From Actinomycetota bacterium (GTDB lineage: Bacteria > Actinomycetota > Actinomycetes > Streptosporangiales > Streptosporangiaceae): a stretch of 6,429 nucleotides of DNA. The stretch is from assembly GCA_003242605.1 (NCBI GenBank), contig QGUZ01000293.1, positions 1-6,429 on the forward strand, read 5' to 3'. Positions 1 to 5,098 of this stretch are shown one piece after another. The stretch's first letter is position 1. Every line of letters begins with the position of its first letter. The notes beneath the pieces were generated by a model. It saw only the letters and a program-made list of their open reading frames with translations. It was not told the origin of the DNA and did no database searches. Made by a program: the position numbers and the translations under genes.

Positions 1-103
1 GGGGGTGAGCGGCGGGTGAAAGCCCGGGCGGGGGAGGGGGGCGACCGGGGGGTGGGTGCCCGGGCGGGGGGGGAGGCGGGGGGGGGGGCGGCCGGTCCCG
101 GGA
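1..103. repeat. G-rich low-complexity tract with homopolymer runs
   Basis: The plus strand here is almost pure G with scattered A, C and T, including runs of 8 G at 66-73 and 11 G at 78-88. The rest of the window is GC-rich but balanced between G and C, so this strand bias is local. It coincides with loss of recognisable protein sequence in the regulator read on the other strand. It may be a contig-end or poly-G sequencing artefact, a slippage-prone tract, or a potential G-quadruplex. Confidence 0.75.
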
Positions 104-500
104 CGGCGGCGCCGGCGGCGCGGGCGGCGGCGATCGCGGCGGACGCGGCGGAGGCCTCGCCCGCGCCCTCGTTCCCGGCGAGGTAGCCGACGAGCACCTC
201 GGCGAGCAGCCGGTAGTTGCGGCGGTCGTCGTTGTCGTCCGGCCGCGACGTGGCCGCGTACAGCAGGCGGGGGCGGCCGGGCCGGTCGCGGTCCTCGGTC
301 CGCCCGGTCGCGTAGCCGTACTCGACGAGCAGGGCGAGGTGCGACCGCACCGTGTTCGGGTGCAGGCCGACCTCGGCGGCGATCTCCGGGATCGACAGCG
401 GACGGCGCGCCCGGCGGAGCGTCTCCAGGACGGCGACCCGGCTCACGTCCGCCAGCACTCGGTGGGCGCGCGGGTCGATCCGCGCGTCGTGCTCGGTCAC
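1..500 (-). CDS. ArsR-like winged-helix transcriptional regulator, cut by the window edge
   Basis: Open from a GTG at 500 to the left edge with no stop (about 166 codons), starting MTEHDARIDPRAHRVLADVS. Residues 14-84 form a winged helix: helix SRVAVLETLRRA, helix-turn-helix IPEIAAEVGLHPNTVRSHLA (37-56, recognition helix around HPNTVRSHL), and the wing GRTEDRDRPGRPRLLYAAT. This resembles the COG2345 type of ArsR-like regulators, which are usually over 200 residues with a C-terminal ligand or metal-sensing part. Here YRLLAEVLVGYLA (96-108) still fits the family, but after about residue 130 the protein becomes Ala/Pro-only, exactly where runs of 11 and 8 G on the plus strand begin, so the C-terminal part is lost, frameshifted or mis-assembled. 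GTG is chosen because the HTH lies in frame directly after it and no better start is seen; there is no spaced Shine-Dalgarno, and a promoter placed 6 bases upstream suggests a leaderless mRNA. It is divergent from the hemerythrin gene, whose promoter it may control (inference). Confidence 0.8.
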   Translation of the reverse strand, partial: MTEHDARIDPRAHRVLADVSRVAVLETLRRARRPLSIPEIAAEVGLHPNTVRSHLALLVEYGYATGRTEDRDRPGRPRLLYAATSRPDDNDDRRNYRLLAEVLVGYLAGNEGAGEASAASAAIAAARAAGAAVPGPAAPPPASPPARAPTPRSPPSPARAFTRRSP

Positions 501-506
501 ACCTTG

Positions 507-535
507 ATTTTGCACAATCGGACTTGTAAATACAA
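507..535 (-). promoter_or_regulatory. Putative promoter of the regulator, giving a leaderless transcript
   Basis: Read leftward, TTGTAT (530-535) and CAAAAT (507-512) are spaced by 17 bases, giving 3 of 6 and 4 of 6 matches to -35 and -10 consensus. Only 6 bases separate the -10 element from the GTG start at 500, so transcription would begin on or next to the start codon. That fits the lack of a usable ribosome-binding site and the leaderless genes common in actinobacteria. Confidence 0.5.
524..535. promoter_or_regulatory. Palindromic operator candidate shared by two divergent promoters
   Basis: TTGTA-AA-TACAA is a perfect 5+5 inverted repeat in the middle of the divergent gap. Its left half is the proposed -35 of the rightward promoter and its right half that of the leftward promoter. 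A dimeric winged-helix protein bound here could switch both genes. The symmetry could instead be a by-product of two back-to-back -35 boxes. Confidence 0.45.
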
Positions 536-552
536 CAGACATCGTAAAAACT
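524..552 (+). promoter_or_regulatory. Putative promoter of the hemerythrin-DUF2249 gene
   Basis: TTGTAA (524-529) and AAAACT (547-552) are spaced by 17 bases. The -10 match is weak, so this rests mainly on spacing, on the AT-rich setting (about 500-555, rare in this window) and on a start point near 559, which would leave a leader of about 38 bases carrying the ribosome-binding site GGGGAAGGAG (581-590). Confidence 0.3.
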
Positions 553-596
553 GTCCTCGACTCTCGGCAGGTCCGGACCCGGGGAAGGAGCCCGAC

Positions 597-1472
597 ATGA
601 CCGCTCGAAGCACCGCATCCCACGACGCGCCCGCCCAGGAGGCGACGCTGCAGGCGATCCGGGAGCACCATCGGCGGCTTGGCCTGACCATGGCCCAGCA
701 CGCGGTCTCGCTGCGGCGCGACATCGACCGGCTGGCCGCGCCGTTCGACCGCCGGGCGCGCATGGCCGCGTTCTGCAGGAGCGAGGTGCTGCCGCACGCC
801 CTCGCCGAGGAGCGCACCCTGTACGCCGCGGGCGCCGACATCGCCGAGACCCAGCCGCTGGTGCGCGCGATGGAGGACGAGCACGCGGTGCTGCGCGAGC
901 TGGTCGGCGAGCTCGAGCAGGCGGCCACGAACGCCGAGATCGCGGGCGTCGCGAGCGCGCTCGACGTGCTGTTCCAGGTCCACCTGCGCAAGGAGAACGA
1001 CGTGCTGCTGCCCGCGCTCGTCGACGCCGGGGTGGACCTGGCCGCCCTGCTCGACGGCATGCACGAGATCCTCGGCGAGCACGGTCACTCCGGCGACGCC
1101 GCGGCTGCGGCGCACGGGTGCGGCTGCGGCGGCCACGGGCACGGCCACGGTTCTGGACACGGGCACGGGCACGCCCCGGCTGTGGCGCACGAGTGCGCGT
1201 GCGGGGGCCACGGCGCCGCGGGGGACCCGGACGCGCGGGCCGAGCTCGTCGACGGCGAACTCGACGTACGGGCGCTGCCGCACGGCAGGCGGCACGCGCA
1301 GATCTTCGCCACGTTCGACGCGCTCCGGCCGGGTGAGGCGGTCACGCTCGTCAACGACCACGACCCCAAGCCGCTCTACTACCAGTTCGCCGCCGAGCGG
1401 ACGGGCGAGTTCTCCTGGGAGTACGTGGAGACCGGTCCCGAGCGGTGGCGGGTGCGCATCACGCGCCTCTGA
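597..1472 (+). CDS. Hemerythrin HHE-domain protein fused to a C-terminal DUF2249 domain
   Basis: 291 residues. The ATG at 597 is chosen because GGGGAAGGAG lies 6 bases upstream; the frame is open further upstream, but that part overlaps the divergent regulator and its promoter. Residues about 18-160 form a hemerythrin-like four-helix bundle with the ligand pattern H24/H25, H67-x3-E71 (HALAE), H96 (DEH) and H129-x3-E133 (HLRKE), as expected for a carboxylate-bridged di-iron site. Residues 162-206 are a flexible His/Gly/Cys linker with two HxCxCGGHG motifs. Residues about 221-291 are a DUF2249 domain, from ELDVRALPHGRRHAQIFATF through LVNDHDPKPLYYQF to the end. HHE proteins bind O2, NO or iron in the cytoplasm, and DUF2249 proteins often occur near NO or denitrification genes. 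O2/NO sensing, iron storage or iron-sulphur repair are possible roles; the exact one cannot be read here. No signal peptide is seen. Control by the divergent regulator is inferred. Confidence 0.9.
   Translation: MTARSTASHDAPAQEATLQAIREHHRRLGLTMAQHAVSLRRDIDRLAAPFDRRARMAAFCRSEVLPHALAEERTLYAAGADIAETQPLVRAMEDEHAVLRELVGELEQAATNAEIAGVASALDVLFQVHLRKENDVLLPALVDAGVDLAALLDGMHEILGEHGHSGDAAAAAHGCGCGGHGHGHGSGHGHGHAPAVAHECACGGHGAAGDPDARAELVDGELDVRALPHGRRHAQIFATFDALRPGEAVTLVNDHDPKPLYYQFAAERTGEFSWEYVETGPERWRVRITRL
1113..1214 (+). repeat. Coding repeat for a His/Cys-rich metal-binding-type linker
   Basis: This stretch encodes residues 173-206. Two copies of HxCxCGGHG (HGCGCGGHG at 173-181, HECACGGHG at 198-206) flank a run of alternating His-Gly. 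The DNA is correspondingly repetitive, with CAC/GGG/GGC triplets. Four Cys and many His in 34 residues suggest binding of a soft or transition metal (inference). Confidence 0.8.
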
Positions 1473-1570
1473 CCGCGCCGCCGCACGGCACCGGCCGGGC
1501 CGGCTCGCCGTACCGCCGGGCGAGCAGCGGGGAACGCCGCGCCTCACCGTCATCCGCATTTCGCCTTCCG

Positions 1571-1663
1571 GGCACCGGCCGGTCGGGCCGGCCGGGTGTG
1601 GGCTACGTCTCCCACACCGAACCCGGTCGACGTAACTCCCAGCCAGGGTCAAAGGACCCTTTT
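1571..1663 (+). ncRNA. Candidate structured RNA: two hairpins, possible pseudoknot, terminator-like hairpin
   Basis: Hairpin 1 pairs CCGGCC (1575-1580) with GGCCGG (1586-1591). Hairpin 2 pairs GGTGTGGG (1595-1602) with CCCACACC (1611-1618), with an 8-base loop. Loop bases TACGTC (1604-1609) are fully complementary to GACGTA (1629-1634), which would form an H-type pseudoknot. A 6-bp hairpin followed by T residues closes the element at 1645-1663. This resembles a riboswitch-like leader, an attenuator or the processed 3' end of the hemerythrin mRNA. I do not recognise it as a known RNA family. GC-rich DNA makes chance stems common, so confidence is low. Confidence 0.3.
1645..1663 (+). terminator. 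Possible intrinsic terminator with short T tract
   Basis: AGGGTC (1645-1650), loop AAAG, GACCCT (1655-1660), then TTT (1661-1663). The stem is short and so is the T run, but it is one of the few T-following hairpins in the window. It lies 173 bases after the hemerythrin stop. The same bases form GGGTC-N4-GACCC, resembling the DosR-type site 130 bases downstream, so a protein-binding site is the alternative. Confidence 0.35.
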
Positions 1664-1778
1664 CCCGGCAGCTCTTGGCCCACGTCGCCCCCCGGGCGGC
1701 CGGGCACGCCTCCCCGCCCGGCGGCCGCGGATCGCGCGCCGGGCCGGGCGGAGGCGCTCAGGACGATCGGTCCACGGT

Positions 1779-1798
1779 TTCGGGACCAAAGTCCCAGG
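1779..1798. promoter_or_regulatory. DosR/DevR-type binding site candidate
   Basis: TTCGGGACCAAAGTCCCAGG matches the published mycobacterial DosR consensus TTSGGGACTWWAGTCCCSAA at 16 of 20 positions, including the whole GGGAC...GTCCC core with correct spacing. DosR/DevR is the response regulator of hypoxia, NO and CO signalling in actinobacteria. The next plus-strand gene starts 460 bases downstream, so the site would act on a long-leader mRNA, on a small RNA, or not at all. No DosR gene is in the window. Confidence 0.45.
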
Positions 1799-1831
1799 TG
1801 TGCGCAAAGGCCGCACGGCATGCTCGGTGGT

Positions 1832-1955
1832 GGCGCGATCACGACCGGCCCGTACTGGTTTCGGATGCCTCCGCCATGAGTCCCGCAGAGGGGCCGGGGC
1901 CCCCGGTTCGTGCCGCCGGGAGGGAGACGGCTTCGGCCCCGGTCGTGATCGTGCC
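1832..1955. repeat. 17-bp inverted repeat separated by 90 bases
   Basis: Arms 1832-1848 (GGCGCGATCACGACCGG) and 1939-1955 (CCGGTCGTGATCGTGCC) pair over 17 positions with one G-T wobble, 13 of them an uninterrupted perfect run. In RNA this would close a domain of about 124 nucleotides; in DNA the arms could be two copies of a binding site in opposite orientation. Function unknown. Confidence 0.6.
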
Positions 1956-1965
1956 GCGCTGCACA

Positions 1966-2004
1966 CTCCGCTGCCCGTGGCACCCCCGCCCACGGGCAGC
2001 GGAG
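1966..2004. terminator. Perfect 15-bp hairpin, terminator-like without T tract
   Basis: CTCCGCTGCCCGTGG (1966-1980) pairs perfectly with CCACGGGCAGCGGAG (1990-2004) around the 9-base loop CACCCCCGC. This is far beyond the other stems in the region. No T run follows on either strand, so it is either a U-less actinobacterial-type terminator or a stable RNA hairpin. It could end a transcript begun near the DosR-like site, giving an RNA of roughly 160-200 bases (speculative). Confidence 0.5.
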
Positions 2005-2257
2005 CGCGCACCGGCCGACGAGGGCCGGGACCGGCGCACCCGCCCACGCCCGGCCACGGCGCACCGGCGTCGCCGGTCTCCTGCTGCGCGGCGGCACGCC
2101 GGACGTGCCCGCCGTACCGACCCCGCGCCGGCCCGGCGCCCCGTCCCCGCGTGACGGCGTGCCGCGGGGGCCGCTCCGGGCCGCCCGCCACGCCCCGCCC
2201 GCCCGCGACCGGGCACGGGAGGGCGCCGACCGGCCACGTCTCCACCGGAGGGCATGA

Positions 2258-2749
2258 ATGACCGATATCCGAGGGCTTGCCGTAGCGCTGCTCACCGCGG
2301 TCGGCGCGGCGATGCTCACGGCCGGCCCGGTGATGGTCGCCCGTGGCCGCAGCGGGCGCGCCGAGATCCGCCGCGAGCTCGCCGACCAGAAGATCGTGTT
2401 CCCCGAGGCGGACAAGCTGCCCCCGCACCTGGCCCGGCACGCGGGCGCCGCGGTGGCCACCGGCGACCAGGCGAAGGCGTTCGCCGAGATGATCGGGGCG
2501 AACGTGCGCAAGGCCACCGGCGGCCGCACCTACGCCGAGATCAGCGCCGAGCTCGCCGAGCGCCGCGGCGACGAGCGGCTCAGCTCCCTCCGCCAGACCG
2601 CGTTCATGGGCCAGACCCTGCGCGCCTCGCTGATGAGCGCCTACCAGGCCTGGCACCTCACCACCCTGGTGATCGGCCTCGGCCTCGCCTTCATGGCGCT
2701 CGGCGCCGCGCTCGTGACCACCGCGGCGGTGCTCGCCACCGGCTCCTGA
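2258..2749 (+). CDS. Small two-helix membrane protein of unknown function
   Basis: 163 residues starting MTDIRGLAVALLTAVGAAML. The ATG at 2258 follows GGAGGG (2247-2252) by 5 bases; an ATG at 2254 is in another frame and only one base from that site. A hydrophobic helix spans about residues 6-28 and a second about 132-157, with a charged segment of about 100 residues between them (KIVFPE at 45-50, GDQAKAFAEMI at 69-79, TYAEI at 91-95). Related actinobacterial proteins with two membrane helices around a soluble segment are widespread and often carry a misleading aromatic ring-opening dioxygenase LigA label; nothing here supports an enzyme. The soluble segment probably lies outside the membrane. 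A hairpin lies just after the stop, and the gene converges on the DUF998-like gene, overlapping it by 109 bases. Function unknown. Confidence 0.8.
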   Translation: MTDIRGLAVALLTAVGAAMLTAGPVMVARGRSGRAEIRRELADQKIVFPEADKLPPHLARHAGAAVATGDQAKAFAEMIGANVRKATGGRTYAEISAELAERRGDERLSSLRQTAFMGQTLRASLMSAYQAWHLTTLVIGLGLAFMALGAALVTTAAVLATGS

Positions 2750-3234
2750 CCCCGGTACGGCCCGCCGTACGGCTCAGCCCGCCGCGCCCGGGCCGCCCAA
2801 CCGGGCAGCCGCTGGAGCCGCCGGGCGGCGAGCAGTCCCACGGCCGGGAGTGCGGCCATCGCGGCGCCCGCGGCGTACCGGTGGGCGCGGCCGCTCGGCG
2901 TGGGCGCGGCGCCGAGCGGGTCGGGCGGGCAGATCCCGGCGAGGGCGAGCCCGCCGCACCAGGTGCCGAGCAGCGCGGTCGCCGGGGCGCCGATCGGGAG
3001 CCGGGACCGGACGAGCCCGGCGAGCAGTGCCGCCGACCCGGCGGTGAGGCTCGCCACGGTACCGGCGAACACGCGGCCGGCTCCGTTCGCCGGCGCGTAG
3101 TCGCTCACGGCGTGCCGTACCGTGTCGACCTGCCGGGCCCACCCGACGTGCCGGACGGCGGCCCCGAGCACCGTGGCGGCGAGCCCGGCCGGCGCGGCGG
3201 CCGTGAGGCTCCGTGAGTGAGGGGACCGGTTCAT
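2641..3234 (-). CDS. DUF998-like membrane protein, C-terminally truncated
   Basis: 197 residues from the ATG at 3234 (MNRSPHSRSLTAAAPAGLAA). A longer start at 3282 has a GGAAG site 5 bases away, but its extra 16 codons include GTA, TCA and CTA, which are atypical here. The first 137 residues look like the N-terminal part of DUF998 proteins: membrane helices at about 13-27, 55-75, 83-101 and 120-137, plus the motifs VSDYAP (43-48) and ICPPDP...GRAHRYAA (101-122). Full-length relatives usually have further helices. Here the sequence turns into Arg-rich LQRLPGWAARARR, then a tail (162-197) made by reading antisense through the neighbouring gene. In another frame a stop sits at 2774-2776, just before the hairpin, so an indel may have removed the original stop. 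It lies 76 bases downstream of the monooxygenase on the same strand, possibly co-transcribed. The family call is from memory of the motifs. Confidence 0.6.
   Translation of the reverse strand: MNRSPHSRSLTAAAPAGLAATVLGAAVRHVGWARQVDTVRHAVSDYAPANGAGRVFAGTVASLTAGSAALLAGLVRSRLPIGAPATALLGTWCGGLALAGICPPDPLGAAPTPSGRAHRYAAGAAMAALPAVGLLAARRLQRLPGWAARARRAEPYGGPYRGQEPVASTAAVVTSAAPSAMKARPRPITRVVRCQAW
2755..2770. terminator. Hairpin between convergent genes
   Basis: GTACGG (2755-2760), loop CCCG, CCGTAC (2765-2770). It begins 5 bases after the stop of the small membrane protein gene, where a terminator for converging transcripts would be expected. It has no T tract. The minus-strand reading frame passes through it. 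Confidence 0.35.
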
Positions 3235-3310
3235 GCCCCGTAGCGAACCGGGCCCGCGTGAGGGGGATACGCAGGGAATCATGAAGCTTCCGTGAAGCCC
3301 GGGCGGGCGC

Positions 3311-4801
3311 TCAGTGCACCGGCCGTACGCCGACGCGGTCGAGGAGGGACTCGATCGAGCCGAGCCCGGCGGTGCCGGTCACGGCGGCCACGTAGCCGTC
3401 GGGGCGGATCAGTGCCCACTCGCCGGGCTCGAGGCCGTACGCGTCGCGCACGTGGCCCCAGGTGTCGCGGATGTCGCCGCCGACGACGTGGATGCGCAGG
3501 CCGCGGCGGGGCGCGATGGCCGCGGTGCCGGGCTCGTAGCCGAGCAGCGTCCAGTGGGTGCCGCGGAAGAGCTGGAACAGCCGGGTGGCCTGCCCGGCCG
3601 CGCCGGTGACCGGCGCGTCGGGGGCCCGGTCGCCCGGGAGCACGCCCTTGTCCCGCCCCGGGCAGGGCAGCCCCAGCGACGAGCCGCGGTACCCGATGTC
3701 GAGCTGCGTCACGTCGCGGCCGCGCCGCATCTCGCCGGCCCGGGCCTCGCCGAGCAGCCGCTTGGTGAGGCCGAGCATGTCCGCGGCGACCGCCCGCCGC
3801 TCCTCCTCGTAGGTGTCGAGCAGCCCCGCGGGCGCGCCGTCGAGCACGGCGGCGAGCTTCCAGCCCAGGTTGTAGGCGTCCTGCACGCTCGTGTTCAGCC
3901 CCTGCGCGCCGGTCGGCGGGTGGCAGTGGGCGGCGTCCCCGGCGAGGAGGACCCGGCCGACCCGGTAGGCGTCGGCGAGCCGCGCCTGCATGGTGAACGC
4001 CGACGCCCAGGCCACCTCGCGGATCACGATGTCGTCCCGGCCGGTGCGCTCGCGGGCCAGCGCGGTGAGCCCTGCCGGGGTGAGGTCCGGTTCGCCCTCG
4101 GCCGGGGCCGCGGCCATCAGCTGGTACAGGTCGGTGCCGTACAGCGGGCACAGCGAGAACTCCCGGCCGCGGGTGCCGTCGCCCCAGCGGTGCCAGACGT
4201 CCCAGGCGAGCCCGTCGACCCGCACGTCGGCGACGATCGCGGCGACGCCGAGGGACCGGCCGGGGAACGCGACGCCGAGGGTCTTGCGGACGAAGCTCGA
4301 CCCGCCGTCCGCGCCGACCAGGTACCGGGCCCGCACGGTCTCCGCGCCGTCCGCGCCCGCGATCCGCGCGGTCACCCCGTCGTCGTCCTGCTCGAACCCG
4401 ATCAGCTCCCGGCCGAACTCCGCCGCGTGGCCCAGCTCGGCGAGCCGCTCCCGCATCCGGCGCTCGGTGAGGAACTGCGGGACGAGCAGCGCCAGGTGGT
4501 ACGGCTCGGCCGGGGTCGGCGGGGGCGGCGTCGCGGCCCGGTCGATCGGGCCGGCGTCGGTGTAGCTGCGGGCGGTGGGGTATTCGCCGCCGGAGGCGAC
4601 GACCCGGTCGAGGATGCCGAGGTCCTCCAGCAGCTCCTGGGTGCGCGGCTGGATGCCCTTGCCCCGGGAGCCGGGGAACGGCTGCGGCGACCTGTCGATG
4701 AGCCGGAACGCCACGTTCCGGCGGGCCAGCTCGATCGCGAGGGTGAGCCCGGTCGGCCCGGCCCCGCAGATGATCACGTCGGTGTGGTACGCGCGTGCCA
4801 T
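3311..4801 (-). CDS. FAD-dependent aromatic-type monooxygenase
   Basis: 496 residues, complete. The ATG at 4801 (MARAYHTDVIICGAGPTGL) places the FAD motif near the N-terminus as usual; upstream in-frame codons lack coding character. AAGGCGG about 7 bases upstream can serve as ribosome-binding site. The three hallmarks of class A flavoprotein hydroxylases are present: GAGPTG (13-18), the DG motif VGADGGSSFVRK (162-173), and the GD motif GRVLLAGDAAHCHPPTGAQG (282-301) followed by DAYNLGWKL. Residues about 370-496 resemble the thioredoxin-like C-terminal domain of the phenol hydroxylase/PheA-TfdB group. Such enzymes use NAD(P)H and O2 to hydroxylate phenols, polyketides or antibiotics; the substrate cannot be told. 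Divergence from a MarR gene suggests induction by an aromatic compound or drug. A DUF998-like gene follows on the same strand. Confidence 0.9.
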   Translation of the reverse strand: MARAYHTDVIICGAGPTGLTLAIELARRNVAFRLIDRSPQPFPGSRGKGIQPRTQELLEDLGILDRVVASGGEYPTARSYTDAGPIDRAATPPPPTPAEPYHLALLVPQFLTERRMRERLAELGHAAEFGRELIGFEQDDDGVTARIAGADGAETVRARYLVGADGGSSFVRKTLGVAFPGRSLGVAAIVADVRVDGLAWDVWHRWGDGTRGREFSLCPLYGTDLYQLMAAAPAEGEPDLTPAGLTALARERTGRDDIVIREVAWASAFTMQARLADAYRVGRVLLAGDAAHCHPPTGAQGLNTSVQDAYNLGWKLAAVLDGAPAGLLDTYEEERRAVAADMLGLTKRLLGEARAGEMRRGRDVTQLDIGYRGSSLGLPCPGRDKGVLPGDRAPDAPVTGAAGQATRLFQLFRGTHWTLLGYEPGTAAIAPRRGLRIHVVGGDIRDTWGHVRDAYGLEPGEWALIRPDGYVAAVTGTAGLGSIESLLDRVGVRPVH

Positions 4802-4854
4802 CGCTGTCCGCCTTTCCGTCGCCGCTCCGCCGCGCGGGCGCCGCGGCGACCTCC

Positions 4855-4876
4855 TGCAAGATATGTGCGTTTTGCA
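4855..4876. promoter_or_regulatory. Inverted repeat at the monooxygenase start point, operator candidate
   Basis: TGCAA (4855-4859) and TTGCA (4872-4876) form an inverted repeat with 12 bases between. It sits immediately downstream of the -10 element, over the predicted transcription start, a position where a bound repressor blocks initiation. MarR proteins often bind AT-containing palindromes of this size. Binding is inferred. Confidence 0.4.
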
Positions 4877-4879
4877 CGG

Positions 4880-4909
4880 AGTATTGGCGCGGCCGGATGC
4901 GCGCGTCAA
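4880..4909 (-). promoter_or_regulatory. Promoter of the monooxygenase gene
   Basis: Read leftward, TTGACG (4904-4909) and AATACT (4880-4885) are separated by 18 bases, matching -35 at 5 of 6 and -10 at 4 of 6. The expected start point is near 4873, giving a leader of about 70 bases. It is the best vegetative-type promoter in the window. Confidence 0.55.
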
Positions 4910-4949
4910 GTCGCCGATCGCCGGCCCTGGCGCGATCTGGGTGGGATTA

Positions 4950-4975
4950 ACGCGTAATGAGCTGCTCATTTGCGT
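4950..4975. promoter_or_regulatory. Perfect 15-bp palindrome in the divergent gap, MarR operator candidate
   Basis: AATGAGC-T-GCTCATT (4956-4970) is a perfect palindrome; outside it ACGC (4950-4953) and GCGT (4972-4975) extend the symmetry with small gaps. It lies in an AT-richer patch about 40 bases upstream of the monooxygenase -35. Size and symmetry suit a dimeric winged-helix protein, and the divergent MarR is the obvious candidate (inference). Confidence 0.5.
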
Positions 4976-5028
4976 GAAGCGCGCAGCCGTGAAAGTCGCC
5001 TCGCCGGGGGTGGGTGTGTGAACCGCAA

Positions 5029-5049
5029 ATGTGTGTACGATGAGCACAT
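5029..5049 (+). promoter_or_regulatory. Possible promoter/operator of the MarR gene
   Basis: ATGTG (5029-5033) and CACAT (5045-5049) form an inverted repeat around TACGAT (5036-5041), which resembles a -10 element (4 of 6). No good -35 is seen upstream. If used, it would give a leader of about 170 bases that contains the strong hairpin at 5099-5126. A TGTACG direct repeat (5034-5039, 5054-5059) overlaps the same site. Confidence 0.3.
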
Positions 5050-5098
5050 CAGTTGTACGGAGGGGATTCCGGCGGAGCGTCGGCAGGCGGTGCGGGAC

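Larger units (their letters stand above)
1473..2257. other. Long region without a recognisable gene, rich in inverted repeats
   Basis: About 785 bases separate two plus-strand genes. Frames open here on both strands give Arg/Pro/Gly/Ala-rich products with no family character, as expected of GC-rich DNA. Besides the elements listed separately, it holds a 7-bp hairpin at 1503-1525 (GCTCGCC/GGCGAGC), which may end the hemerythrin transcript, a GC palindrome at 1890-1903, a 6-bp stem extended to 10 bp across one bulge at 2089-2114, a 15-bp palindrome at 2125-2139 and a 7-bp stem at 2145-2169. Almost no AT-rich promoter-like sequence is seen close to the gene at 2258. Confidence 0.6.

Noticed and set aside
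497..1060. 187-codon minus-strand frame opposite the hemerythrin gene
   Set aside because: Ser/Arg-rich antisense shadow; the HHE ligand pattern and a good ribosome-binding site support the plus strand.
1890..1903. GGGGCC-GG-GGCCCC palindrome as a third DosR-like site
   Set aside because: It has the GGG...CCC spacing but only G and C, so chance is likely in this composition and the A/T core of the DosR box is missing.
1966..2004. 6C RNA-type hairpin
   Set aside because: The loop has five C in a row but there is no second C-loop hairpin, which that family requires.
1649..2656. 335-codon minus-strand frame across the gene-free region
   Set aside because: Low-complexity composition without family character, and its first part is antisense to the plus-strand membrane protein gene. 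A small real gene hidden here cannot be fully excluded.
2254..3216. 320-codon plus-strand frame starting at the ATG 4 bases upstream of the small membrane protein
   Set aside because: Arg/Gly/Ala-rich shadow spanning two other genes; the ATG at 2258 has the better-spaced Shine-Dalgarno and a protein with clear membrane helices.
3279..4877. 532-codon minus-strand frame overlapping the monooxygenase, starting MQNAHILQEV
   Set aside because: Out-of-frame shadow rich in Arg/Pro; its GTG start lies slightly upstream of the predicted transcription start.
3314..4957. Open frame of 547 codons on the plus strand opposite the monooxygenase
   Set aside because: Antisense shadow of a GC-rich gene: Arg/Gly/Pro/Val-rich with no domain, while the minus strand has all flavoprotein motifs.
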